The notes under the pieces are model-generated. The model worked only from the letters and a program-made list of their open reading frames with translations, had not been told where the DNA came from and ran no database searches. The position numbers and the translations under genes were made by a program. Source: Bacteroidales bacterium Bact_19 (lineage in GTDB: Bacteria > Bacteroidota > Bacteroidia > Bacteroidales > ML635J-15). Taken from it: a stretch of DNA of 32,124 bases. The stretch is taken from assembly GCA_001603595.1 (NCBI GenBank), contig LUZK01000022.1, positions 1-32,124 on the forward strand, read 5' to 3'. This document shows, one piece after another, positions 1 through 7,933 of this stretch (positions are counted from its first letter, which is position 1; each line of letters starts with the position of its first letter).

Positions 1-395
1 AATTCCGAAAAATATTTGAAATTAACATCAGGTGCATTATGAAAAAATTCTTTTGAAAATATGTTTAAATCTTTTTCCAACTTGAATACATTAAATTTTT
101 TCGTTGAATCTGCAATATTTTGTGTAATTGATTTGTTTGAAAATCCTGTTTCTATATTATAGTTTACTTTCTGAATTTGGTTAGCTATGACATCCTTTTT
201 ATAATAAAAATTTACAATTTTATAATAACTAATACCGGATTTCCATCTATTAGAGTAATTTGAATTTATAAGCTCAAGGAAATCTTTTGTGCTTGAAATA
301 TTAGACGAACAAGATGCTAAAATTAAAAGCACAAAAACTGAAAAAAAAGTTTTGTACAAGACTTTTACAATATTGTTAATAGAATAACAAATCAT
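1..395 (-). CDS. Putative lipoprotein, C-terminus cut by window edge
   Basis: An open frame reads leftward from ATG at 395 to the window edge without a stop, about 131 residues. The N-terminus has a basic start, a hydrophobic stretch and the lipobox LILASC followed by SSN, so the Cys near residue 29 should be lipidated after signal peptidase II cleavage. The rest is rich in Asn, Lys, Ser and aromatic residues and matches no family I recognise. The start is chosen because its ATG shares the sequence ATGA with the stop of the upstream winged-helix gene (392-395), a typical translational-coupling overlap. The two genes are therefore almost certainly co-transcribed. The function is unknown. Export and lipid anchoring are supported by the sequence; any link to the regulator is inference. 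Confidence 0.7.
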   Translation of the reverse strand, partial: MICYSINNIVKVLYKTFFSVFVLLILASCSSNISSTKDFLELINSNYSNRWKSGISYYKIVNFYYKKDVIANQIQKVNYNIETGFSNKSITQNIADSTKKFNVFKLEKDLNIFSKEFFHNAPDVNFKYFSE

Positions 396-574
396 TTATT
401 TACTGTCCAATAACATCTTTTAGGCGAAACTATAAGATTTTCTTTTTTAAGTTTATCCATTTCTTTTTCAACAATTTTTTTGTCAAGTCCTGTTTTCTCA
501 GCAATTTGACCAGCACTCATGGGTTCATTTTCATTTAAAACTTTCAAAATTTGTTCTCTTACGTCCATTTTCAT
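392..574 (-). CDS. Small winged helix-turn-helix protein (60 aa)
   Basis: This 60-residue protein is essentially one winged-helix domain. Residues 5-13 form helix 1 (REQILKVLN), [13 protein letters not shown] forms helix 2 and the turn, [17 protein letters not shown] forms the recognition helix, and SPKRCYWTV would be the wing. It has no ligand or dimerisation domain. Such one-domain wHTH proteins are common in Bacteroidota and resemble the DNA-binding core of MarR- or IclR-type regulators; the targets are unknown. ATG at 574 is used; a second ATG two codons later is possible. It lies 68 bases downstream of hutI on the same strand and overlaps the following lipoprotein gene by 4 bases (ATGA), so the three may form one transcript. 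Confidence 0.75.
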   Translation of the reverse strand: MKMDVREQILKVLNENEPMSAGQIAEKTGLDKKIVEKEMDKLKKENLIVSPKRCYWTVNK

Positions 575-642
575 AAATTTTAAGGTAAAACGATTAACTA
601 ATACTAAAAGTTACATGTAAAATTATTAATTTTAACCACTTT

Positions 643-1899
643 TTAACATTTTTGTTCAATTCCTTTCAAAAATACTTTATCAATCAAATCAGAACCGTAA
701 GCGTAAGGAATAAAATTATAAGAATTTATTTTTTTTGTGATATAGAAATTTGCCAATTTTCCTTTAGTTATGCTACCTGTGATATAGCTTATTCCCATTG
801 CATAAGCACCGTTAATTGTAGATGCATTAATTGCTTCTTCGGGCAAAAGTTTATAGTTTACACAGGCAAAGGACATCATTAACTTCATATTTCCAGATGG
901 AGAAGATCCCGGATTATAATCAGAGGCAATTGCAACAGGAAGCCCAAAGTCAATCATTTTCCGTGCAGGTGCAAAAGGCATATTTAAAAAGAAAGCTGCT
1001 CCCGGAAGAATTGTCGGCATTGTTTCACTGTTCAGTAGAGCTTGCATTTCTTCTTTTTCAGTGTATTCAATATGATCAACCGATAAAGCATTATACTTTA
1101 CTCCAACTTGAATTCCGCCCGATTTATCCAATTCGTTAGCGTGAATTTTTGGTCTTAATCCGTATTTTATTCCTGCCATTAAAATTCTTTCTGTTTGTTC
1201 AACAGTAAAAAATCCTTTATCGCAAAATACATCAATATAGTCAGCTAAATCTTCTGCGGCAACCAATGGAATCATTTCATTTATAACAATATCAACATAT
1301 TCGTCTGGATTTTGACGGTATTCCAATGGTATTGAATGAGCACCTAGAAATGTGGATTTTACTTCGATTGGAAAGTTTTGTTTTATTCTTCTAATTACTC
1401 TTAGCATTTTCAATTCGGCTTCAGGCGTTAATCCATAACCGCTTTTAATCTCTACTGCTCCTGTCCCTTGCGAAATGATTTCTTTCACCCTCTCAATTGA
1501 TTGTTCGTAAAGATCATCTTCAGAAGTATTTTGAAGCAATTTAGCGGAATTTAGAATTCCTCCTCCCCTTTTTGCTATTTCTTCGTAACTCAATCCTTTG
1601 ATTTTGTCACAAAATTCTTGTTCTCTGCTGCCTGCATAAACAATATGAGTATGAGAATCACAAAATGATGGCAAAACGAATTTTCCCTTAGCATCTATTA
1701 TTTCTAGACTTGAATCATTTAGAAGATCCTGAGAGATTTCAGACATTTTTCCAAAATCCTTGATTATTTCGCCTTCGACCAACAAATAAGCATCTTTAAT
1801 TGTATTTAGTTTCGACATTTGCTCCCCTGATAGTAAAATGATATCGGGATTTTCAATAATACCAACCAGTTCTTTTATGTTTTTAATTAATGTTTGCAT
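643..1899 (-). CDS. hutI: Imidazolonepropionase
   Basis: Cytosolic metal-dependent amidohydrolase that opens 4-imidazolone-5-propanoate to N-formimino-L-glutamate, the third step of histidine degradation. At 418 residues it has the usual family length. Visible motifs are the metal-binding DSHTHIVYAGSR (H83, H85), the glycine-rich RGGGILNSA near 111, GAVEIKSGYGLT near 148, FLGAHSIP near 184, KIHANE (H253, E256), SVDHIEY (H276) and ASDYNPGSSPSGN with the catalytic Asp D327. The start is an ATG preceded by an AT-rich leader with no clear Shine-Dalgarno, normal for Bacteroidota, and a good promoter lies just upstream. No other hut gene is in the window, so the rest of the pathway must be elsewhere. 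Downstream on the same strand come the winged-helix and lipoprotein genes. Confidence 0.95.
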   Translation of the reverse strand: MQTLIKNIKELVGIIENPDIILLSGEQMSKLNTIKDAYLLVEGEIIKDFGKMSEISQDLLNDSSLEIIDAKGKFVLPSFCDSHTHIVYAGSREQEFCDKIKGLSYEEIAKRGGGILNSAKLLQNTSEDDLYEQSIERVKEIISQGTGAVEIKSGYGLTPEAELKMLRVIRRIKQNFPIEVKSTFLGAHSIPLEYRQNPDEYVDIVINEMIPLVAAEDLADYIDVFCDKGFFTVEQTERILMAGIKYGLRPKIHANELDKSGGIQVGVKYNALSVDHIEYTEKEEMQALLNSETMPTILPGAAFFLNMPFAPARKMIDFGLPVAIASDYNPGSSPSGNMKLMMSFACVNYKLLPEEAINASTINGAYAMGISYITGSITKGKLANFYITKKINSYNFIPYAYGSDLIDKVFLKGIEQKC

Positions 1900-1921
1900 T
1901 TTTATTACTTTTTAATTTAAA

Positions 1922-1953
1922 CAAAAATATCCAAACTTAATTTTATAAACAAA
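1922..1953 (-). promoter_or_regulatory. Bacteroidota-type promoter upstream of hutI
   Basis: Read on the minus strand, TTTG (1953-1950) is followed after exactly 20 bases by TATTTTTG (1929-1922), a perfect match to the Bacteroidota primary-sigma pattern TTTG-N19..21-TAnnTTTG. Transcription would start a few bases further on, giving a short leader before the hutI ATG at 1899. Confidence 0.65.
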
Positions 1954-2055
1954 AGTAAATATTCATTTTTTATTAACATAAGTCAGAAAATCTGTACTAG
2001 GGATTTTTATAAAATTATAATACTATAATTTTTCTAACTTTGCTTCTTCCGTTAA

Positions 2056-3693
2056 CTAATCATTTGAATTGTATTTATAACGTTTAATTTTTTGAGTAGG
2101 AGTTTTTTCGAAAGGGTCTTTTTGGATGTTGATTTTCTTTACGTTTGAGAATTTATTGACTTTTGTATTTATGTAATTAAGGAGATCTATTTTATATTCT
2201 TCGAGTTTTACTTCCATTTCGTTTTTAAAATTTTTGTACTTTTTCTCCATTTCTTCCATATTAAGATGTACTAAGGCAACAAGTCTTCCTTTTTCTTCAA
2301 CAACTATGGATTCAAGGACAAAGTCGAAATTGTTTATAATCGATTCTATATCTTCCGGATAAATATTTTCTCCGCTTGCTCCAATAATAACATTCTTTTT
2401 TCGACCTTTAATAAAAATATATCCGTCTTTATCCATAACAGCTAAGTCCCCTGTTTTGAACCATCCGTCTTCTGTAAGAACTTCAGAAGTTAGAGCTTCG
2501 TCTTTATAGTAACCTTTCATAACACTTTCTCCTCTCACCCAGATTTCACCCTCTCCTGTTTTATGATTAACATCCGTAAGTTTAATTTCTATTCCTTCGA
2601 TTTTTGGACCCGTAGATTGTAATCTTACAGTTTTTGGATTTACGCCTGCAATTAACGGAGATGTTTCTGTTAATCCATATCCGATAGCATAAGGAAATTT
2701 AGCTTCAATTAAAAACTTTTCCACAATAGGATCTAATTTTGCTCCTCCTATTCCAAAGAATCTTATTCTGCCGCCAAATGTTTTAATCAGCTTTCTTCCT
2801 GCTGCAGCATTGAACCATTTTCTGAAAACTGGTATTTTATAGAGAATTTTTATTAGTTTCTTTGAATTAAAAGCAGGAAGAATTTTTGACTTGTATATTT
2901 TTTCGATTATCAGAGGGACTGATAACATAATTGTCGGACGCACGGATTGCAATGCAGGTACGAGTATTGCCGGAGTGGGAAGTTTTCGCAAGTACTTCAC
3001 CTGAGCGCCATTCATCATTGGTAAAATCAATCCTAAGGTATTTTCATAAGCATGAGATAGTGGCAAGATTGATAGGAAAACATCATCTTCTCTAATTGGT
3101 TGTACTTTACCGCATTCCACAGCATTAAAACAAATATTTTTATGCGTAAGCATCACTCCTTTTGATTTGCCTGTTGTGCCTGAAGTATATATTATAGAGG
3201 CTAAATCGTTTTCATCAGCATTTATTGATTCTTCAAAGTTTGAATTTATTGAAAAATCAAAATCGAAATTTTCGGGATAAAGAGTTTTTAGGTCGTTTGT
3301 TCTTATTATTGCCTTTAGATTGTGTTTATCAATATTTTGAATTTTGTCATCAAGAATCCCGGCAACAAAAAGTACTTTGGCTTCGCTGTGTTTGAGTATA
3401 ATATTAAGCTCTTCTGAACCAAAATCCGGTAGTATAGGTACAGCAACCGCACCTATTGATGTTGTTGCAAAATAAATAATACCCCAATTGGGCATATTAT
3501 TGGAAAAGATTGCAACTTTATCGGTTTTTCTTATTCCAATTTTTTTTAAATTTGCAATTACAATCTCAATTTTTTCTTTTACTTCTTTGTAAGTCAATGA
3601 GTTTTCATCACTAAATCCTAGAAAATGATTATCCGAAAATTTTGTGAATGAATTTACTAGTATTTCCGGAATCGTTAATTTTTTAAATGACAT
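2056..3693 (-). CDS. Long-chain acyl-CoA synthetase (AMP-binding)
   Basis: ANL-superfamily adenylate-forming enzyme that activates a fatty acid to acyl-AMP and then acyl-CoA; expected in the cytosol or on the inner face of the membrane. Motifs in order are the P-loop-like IIYTSGTTGKSKGVMLTH (near 165-183), GYGLTETSPL (near 340), GWFKTGDLAVMDKDGY, then FIKGRKKNVIIGASGENIYP, and a C-terminal PTQKIKRYKY whose first Lys is the likely adenylation lysine. About 545 residues is normal for bacterial long-chain FadD-like proteins. The frame can be opened by TTG at 3702, but ATG at 3693 begins MSFKKLTIPEIL, matches the usual N-terminus and is preferred. It is a lone gene on this strand, with 156 bases to hutI downstream and a tRNA on the other side. 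Exact chain-length preference cannot be read. Confidence 0.9.
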   Translation of the reverse strand: MSFKKLTIPEILVNSFTKFSDNHFLGFSDENSLTYKEVKEKIEIVIANLKKIGIRKTDKVAIFSNNMPNWGIIYFATTSIGAVAVPILPDFGSEELNIILKHSEAKVLFVAGILDDKIQNIDKHNLKAIIRTNDLKTLYPENFDFDFSINSNFEESINADENDLASIIYTSGTTGKSKGVMLTHKNICFNAVECGKVQPIREDDVFLSILPLSHAYENTLGLILPMMNGAQVKYLRKLPTPAILVPALQSVRPTIMLSVPLIIEKIYKSKILPAFNSKKLIKILYKIPVFRKWFNAAAGRKLIKTFGGRIRFFGIGGAKLDPIVEKFLIEAKFPYAIGYGLTETSPLIAGVNPKTVRLQSTGPKIEGIEIKLTDVNHKTGEGEIWVRGESVMKGYYKDEALTSEVLTEDGWFKTGDLAVMDKDGYIFIKGRKKNVIIGASGENIYPEDIESIINNFDFVLESIVVEEKGRLVALVHLNMEEMEKKYKNFKNEMEVKLEEYKIDLLNYINTKVNKFSNVKKINIQKDPFEKTPTQKIKRYKYNSND

Positions 3694-3968
3694 ATAAAAC
3701 AATAATTAAAATGTTTTACAAACTAACATAAAAATATTCTATATGTTTTGTTAAAAGGTTATTATAATACTTATATTATTAAAAAATGCTATAAGTAGGT
3801 GTTTTCGAACTATTAAATACAAATGCATTATTTTGTTAATAATACTTTATTTACTTACTATTTTTTCTAAAATATTCCTAATATTTTTAATTTATTTCGA
3901 ATATATTGCTCATTATTAGGTCATTATTATAATAGAATAAAAAAAGATAAAATTTTTTTTTATTTTTA
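3694..3968. other. AT-rich intergenic stretch
   Basis: Between the acyl-CoA synthetase start and the tRNA promoter I see no open frame or RNA fold I can support. A near-match to the promoter element (TTAGTTTG on the minus strand near 3713-3720) may serve the synthetase gene, but its second base is wrong and I do not call it. Confidence 0.5.
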
Positions 3969-4000
3969 TTTGGAGTATTAAAAAAAACAGTATATATTTG
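3969..4000 (+). promoter_or_regulatory. Bacteroidota-type promoter of tRNA-Asp
   Basis: TTTG at 3969-3972, then 20 bases, then TATATTTG at 3993-4000, an exact TAnnTTTG match at ideal spacing. It lies 12 bases upstream of the mature tRNA 5' end, as expected for a stable-RNA promoter. Confidence 0.75.
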
Positions 4001-4012
4001 CAGCCGAATTAA

Positions 4013-4086
4013 GGATTGGTAGTTCAGTTGGTTAGAATGCCGGCCTGTCACGCCGGAGGTCGCGGGTTCGAGTCCCGTCCAGTCCG
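4013..4086 (+). tRNA. tRNA-Asp (anticodon GTC)
   Basis: A complete 74-base cloverleaf. The acceptor stem GGATTGG pairs with CCAGTCC (one G-U), and the D arm GTTC pairs with GAAT. The anticodon stem CCGGC/GCCGG encloses the loop CTGTCAC with anticodon GTC. The T arm GCGGG/CCCGT encloses TTCGAGT, and the discriminator base is G, as expected for aspartate. The CCA end is not encoded, since CAA follows. It is a single-gene transcript with its own promoter and terminator. Confidence 0.97.
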
Positions 4087-4088
4087 CA

Positions 4089-4113
4089 AGCCTGCAGATA
4101 TGCGGGCTTTTTT
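4089..4113 (+). terminator. Rho-independent terminator of tRNA-Asp
   Basis: AGCCTGCA, loop GATA, TGCGGGCT form an 8-bp stem with one T-G pair, followed directly by a T run to 4113. It starts 3 bases after the tRNA. Confidence 0.85.
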
Positions 4114-4238
4114 GTTTACTAATAATGAGTTAAGCAATTCCAGAGATTGAGGATTTTGAAAAATTAAGGCTCAAATGAATTGTAATTTATTCATGATTCA
4201 GATAATGTAATATTTTATGAAAGATATCAGAAGTCGCT

Positions 4239-4283
4239 GGATTGGAGTCCTTCCGCTATTCGGGACAATTTGTCCAGTCTGCA
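4239..4283 (+). repeat. Partial tRNA-Asp-like remnant
   Basis: GGATTGG at 4239-4245 repeats the tRNA-Asp acceptor 5' strand, and GTCCAGTCTGCA at 4272-4283 repeats the tRNA 3' end plus trailer (4077-4088) with one mismatch. Including the next bases, 16 of 20 match. The two pieces are only 43 bases apart in total, so the D, anticodon and T arms are missing and no functional tRNA can form. The inner part also contains GGACAA-T-TTGTCC, a short inverted repeat. It may be a deleted tRNA copy or a trace of past integration at the tRNA; chance cannot be excluded. The rest of 4114-4392 holds nothing I can name. Confidence 0.4.
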
Positions 4284-4392
4284 TGTATGCAAGGATAATG
4301 TTTTTAATCAATTGATTATAATTTAATTAATATCCTTACTTTTTTTAAAAACTTTTAAAAATTAGTATATTTACAAAAAAAAAATTGATTTT

Positions 4393-5754
4393 ATGCTAAA
4401 ATTGTTAAAAGTTTCATTAACTCTAAATTTAATTGGATTATTTTTTTTAAATAATTTGTTTTCGCAATCTATTATTAATATCAGTATTGATGCAAGTGCT
4501 TCAACTGTTGAAATACCTCCATTATGGCGAGATCATTATGAATGTCATTTAATGGATGGTTACGGAGGGAATCCTTCTATCGTCGGACCACATATTTTGT
4601 ACATTACTGATCCTGAATTTAATACAGTTATGTCAGAGCTACAACCACGTTATATCAGAATTTCCATCGGGCGAATGGACAATCCTCCGGATACAAGTTA
4701 TTATTCCATTAATACTGAAGTTTTACGTAATTTGAAATATGAGTTTTACAAAGGAGCAAATACTCTTTCGGATGCCGATAACCTCTATAATTATGATTTT
4801 TCCTATATAGATTCTGCTATAACCCTTATAAGATCTCTTGGTGCAGAACCATTTATTACATTGGACTATATGCCTTTTACTTTGAGTAGAGATACAACCC
4901 CAGAATACCAGGCTCTAATGGGATTAGTTTATAATTTAGCTTATGATAATTCCATTCGTAATTCACCACCAAGCGATAATAGTGTTTACGGCAGGGTTAT
5001 GTATCATTTTATTAAACATTGCTACGAAACATATAATGTAAGGTACTTTGAACATTGGAATGAACCTGATCAACAATGGACAAATCCTGTTATGGTGAAA
5101 TTTTTCTGGAAAGGAACTGAATTTGAACTTTATGATGCTTATGCGGCTATTGCCGATGAAATTTCAAATGATCCTGAACTTTATGAAAATGTAAAATTCG
5201 GATGTTGCAGTTTTGCTTTTTATTCTTTTTTAAATTTGTTTCCGGTTAATTTTCTGACACAGATAAAAAACAATAATAAAAAGTTTGATTTTTTGTCTTT
5301 TCACCCATATTCTGATACTCAATATCAGGGGGGGTATGATTCTGCAAAAGTTAATTTAGCAATTCAGTGGAGAAATGAATACGTACCTAACGCAGAATTG
5401 ATAAATTCAGAATGGGGCCGCTTGGATCAAAATACTACTGTTTGGGGCGATTTGGACTATGGATTAAATAAATTTAAGCATATTATAGATATGTTGAATA
5501 ATGGCATTTCAATGTCTCATAGAGTTTGTTTATTTGATGTTGATGCATCAGATGATAATTTTGCACACATGGGTATTTTTAGAGTTGGTCCAATTGTTCC
5601 TAAACCGACAGCCTATGTATTTTATAATTTAAATAAAATTAATGATGCTTTAAACAGACTTCCGCTTTCCATAAATGAAGGAATGTATGCTCTTGCAGGA
5701 AAAAATGACTCAAATGATAAAATTGTTGTAATTTTTCCTGCCGATGAACCATAA
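4393..5754 (+). CDS. Secreted GH39-like glycoside hydrolase, interrupted by in-frame stop
   Basis: The 453-residue product starts with a signal peptide (1-25, ending LFSQ). It then resembles clan GH-A glycosidases of family 39 type: FEHWNEPDQQW gives the acid/base Glu E224 in the Asn-Glu-Pro motif, FDFLSFHPYS (near 298-307) matches the conserved His-x-Tyr strand, and LINSEWGRLD gives the nucleophile candidate E340. The family hydrolyses beta-xylosides or uronides; the substrate here is unknown. The frame ends at TAA (5752-5754) inside what looks like a C-terminal beta-sandwich, and the same frame stays open to 6264 and encodes a T9SS sorting tail. The gene therefore looks like a recent nonsense mutant, or the stop is a sequencing error. 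A weak promoter element TATATTTA lies at 4366-4373. No starch- or polysaccharide-uptake genes are nearby. Confidence 0.75.
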   Translation: MLKLLKVSLTLNLIGLFFLNNLFSQSIINISIDASASTVEIPPLWRDHYECHLMDGYGGNPSIVGPHILYITDPEFNTVMSELQPRYIRISIGRMDNPPDTSYYSINTEVLRNLKYEFYKGANTLSDADNLYNYDFSYIDSAITLIRSLGAEPFITLDYMPFTLSRDTTPEYQALMGLVYNLAYDNSIRNSPPSDNSVYGRVMYHFIKHCYETYNVRYFEHWNEPDQQWTNPVMVKFFWKGTEFELYDAYAAIADEISNDPELYENVKFGCCSFAFYSFLNLFPVNFLTQIKNNNKKFDFLSFHPYSDTQYQGGYDSAKVNLAIQWRNEYVPNAELINSEWGRLDQNTTVWGDLDYGLNKFKHIIDMLNNGISMSHRVCLFDVDASDDNFAHMGIFRVGPIVPKPTAYVFYNLNKINDALNRLPLSINEGMYALAGKNDSNDKIVVIFPADEP

Positions 5755-6264
5755 TTTGGAAATAATACCATTAATCTTACAATTAATAATCTACCTTGGG
5801 GAAATTCAGGATATTCAATTAATCGTTATGAACTGACAGAACTTTCGTACCTTAACAATATTATTTACAATTTGACTTTTTCAAGTACGTCCCAAAATGA
5901 TTTTGTTTTTGATAGTTTTGAGTATTCATCTGTAAATGGTAGCGGGAGATTAGTTATATGGGAAATTACTCCTTATGAATCAACGAATATTAGTAAAAAT
6001 TCATATTTATCAATTTCTGATTTCACAATCTATCCAAATCCAAACCATGGAAGTTTTTATATCGAAACAAGAGATAAAAGTGTTGCAATATTTAGTATTA
6101 AAATAATTAATATAACAGGACAGATTGTCTATGAGTATAATTTTGAGAATCCTCACTATAAGCAAAATTTAGAAACAAATTTACCTACAGGATTCTATAA
6201 TATATTATTAAATACCAATAAAGGATTTTATTCAACTAAGATGATAGTAAGTAAACAAAAATAA
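5755..6264 (+). pseudogene. Detached C-terminal part of the GH39-like protein with T9SS type A tail
   Basis: It continues the frame of the preceding gene directly after its TAA, with no stop for 169 codons. The first part, FGNNTINLTINNLPWG onward, reads as the rest of a beta-sandwich accessory domain. From about 6010 the sequence has the Por-secretion tail pattern: FTIYPNPNHGSFYIE, then IKIINITGQIVYEY, then LPTGFYNILL and a terminal STKMIVSKQK. Such tails direct proteins through the outer membrane by T9SS and are removed at the surface. An independent start is possible only at non-ATG codons (for example TTG at 5872) and would lack a signal peptide, so separate function is unlikely. Joined to the upstream part it would be a 622-residue enzyme plus one changed codon. 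Confidence 0.75.
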
Positions 6265-6311
6265 CATACGAGCAAAGAAGTTTTTTTTTAATAATATATT
6301 GCCAAGCATTA

Positions 6312-7826
6312 TTAAACAAGAATTTTGCCGGTCATTTCGTAGGGAATCTCAATTTCCATTATTTTCAAAAGAGTTGGTGCTACATCTGCTAGTATTCCGT
6401 TGTTTATTTTGTTATAATTTGTGTTTATTAAAATACAAGGAACCGGATTTAATGAGTGTGCTGTATTGGGTGAACCATCTGGATTTATTGCGTTATCAGC
6501 ATTTCCATGGTCGGCAATAATCATAACGGCATAATCATTTTTTATAGCATTATCAACAACTTCTCCAACACAAAAATCAACTGTTTCAGCAGCTTTAATT
6601 ATAGCTTTTTTAACTCCCGTGTGTCCTACCATATCACCATTAGCAAAGTTTACAACAATAAAATCGTGAATATTTTTGTTAATTTCGTTAACAAGAGCAT
6701 CTTTAACTTCGATTGCACTCATTTCTGGTTTTAGGTCGTAAGTTGCGACTTTGGGTGAAGGGATTAAAATCCTGGATTCATTCTCGAAGACATCTTCTCT
6801 GCCACCACTGAAAAAGAATGTTACGTGAGCATATTTTTCTGTTTCGGCAATTCTTAATTGTTTTAAACCTTTACTTGAGATGACCTCTCCTATTGTATTG
6901 AATAAATTATCTTTTTCATAAACAACATTAATGTTTTTAAAACTTTCGTCATAGCGGGTCATTGTAACGTAATAAAGAGGAATTGTATGCATTTCAAATT
7001 CAGGGAAGTCCTTTTGTGTAAGAGCTGTGGTAATTTGTCTGAGTCTGTCTGTTCGAAAATTAAAGCATAATACTACATCGCCTTCTTGAATTGTTGTTAT
7101 TGGTTTTTCGTTTTCATCAACCATAACAATAGGTTTAATGAATTCATCCGTTATTCCTTCGTCATAAGATTCCTGAATGGATTGAGTAATATTACGAGAT
7201 TTTTTTCCTTTTCCCAAAACCATTAAATCATATCCTACTTTGATTCTTTCCCAACGTTTATCTCTGTCCATTGTGTAGTAACGTCCAATAAGACTTGCTA
7301 GCTTAACTGATGAGTTTTGCAAAGCATCATTAATTTTTTTCAGATAACCTATACCACTATGAGGGTCAGTATCGCGACCATCAGTTAGAGCATGAATAAA
7401 TGTTTTTTTTAGGCCTAATTTATCCGAAAGTTTAATCAATGCAATTAAATGTTCGTCACTGGAATGAACTCCTCCATCACTTACCAGACCTAAAAGATGA
7501 ACTTGTTTGTCATTTTCTTTAGCATAATTTAATGCATCAATAAGAACAGGATTATTGAAAAATTTTCCGGATTCAATTTCTTTATTGATTTTAACAAGGT
7601 CTTGATAAACAATCCTTCCTGCACCGATGTTCAAATGTCCTACTTCTGAATTTCCCATTTGTCCATCAGGCAAACCTACATTTTCTCCAGAAGTTAACAA
7701 ATATGAATTTGGATATATTTTTCGGAAATTATCGTAATTTGGTGTGTTGGCTTGTGTTATTAAATCTGCTTCTGAGCCGTTTCCTATTCCCCAACCGTCT
7801 AATATCATTAAAATTGTTTTCTTCAT
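6312..7826 (-). CDS. gpmI: 2,3-bisphosphoglycerate-independent phosphoglycerate mutase
   Basis: Cytosolic glycolytic enzyme that interconverts 3- and 2-phosphoglycerate, using two metal ions (usually Mn) and a phosphoserine. At 504 residues it has the typical length. Motifs are LMILDGWGIG (metal Asp D10), DGQMGNSEVGHLNIGAG with phosphorylated Ser S60, HLLGLVSDGGVHS, HALTDGRDTDPHSG, then GRYYTMDRDKRWER, FNFRTDRLRQIT, NFANGDMVGHTG and IADHGNADN, covering the phosphatase and transferase domains. It starts at ATG 7826, 107 bases after pyrD on the same strand, and converges with the glycosidase gene on its 3' side. No clear hairpin terminator lies in the 47 bases between them. Confidence 0.97.
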   Translation of the reverse strand: MKKTILMILDGWGIGNGSEADLITQANTPNYDNFRKIYPNSYLLTSGENVGLPDGQMGNSEVGHLNIGAGRIVYQDLVKINKEIESGKFFNNPVLIDALNYAKENDKQVHLLGLVSDGGVHSSDEHLIALIKLSDKLGLKKTFIHALTDGRDTDPHSGIGYLKKINDALQNSSVKLASLIGRYYTMDRDKRWERIKVGYDLMVLGKGKKSRNITQSIQESYDEGITDEFIKPIVMVDENEKPITTIQEGDVVLCFNFRTDRLRQITTALTQKDFPEFEMHTIPLYYVTMTRYDESFKNINVVYEKDNLFNTIGEVISSKGLKQLRIAETEKYAHVTFFFSGGREDVFENESRILIPSPKVATYDLKPEMSAIEVKDALVNEINKNIHDFIVVNFANGDMVGHTGVKKAIIKAAETVDFCVGEVVDNAIKNDYAVMIIADHGNADNAINPDGSPNTAHSLNPVPCILINTNYNKINNGILADVAPTLLKIMEIEIPYEMTGKILV

Positions 7827-7933
7827 AAAAAATACATTTAATTAAGTTTAACCGGTAAAAATTAAAAATGTTTAATTTACATTTTACTTTAAGTAAATTC
7901 TTTAAAGTATTTGTGATATAAATAATTAAAACA

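Noticed and set aside
831-1139. Plus-strand open frame inside hutI
   Set aside because: It lies antisense to conserved amidohydrolase motifs and has no protein-like pattern.
2056-3702. TTG start at 3702 for the acyl-CoA synthetase
   Set aside because: An ATG three codons later begins at the normal family N-terminus and is more likely.
4239-4281. Second functional tRNA
   Set aside because: Only 43 bases between matching acceptor strands; no anticodon or T arm can form.
4393-6264. Frameshift or selenocysteine read-through as the cause of the split glycosidase
   Set aside because: Both parts are in the same frame, so no frameshift is needed, and the interrupting codon is TAA, not TGA.
7883-7897. 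Palindrome TTTACTT-T-AAGTAAA between pyrD and gpmI as an operator
   Set aside because: Seven-base AT-rich arms occur often by chance here, and there is no second copy near other genes of the cluster.
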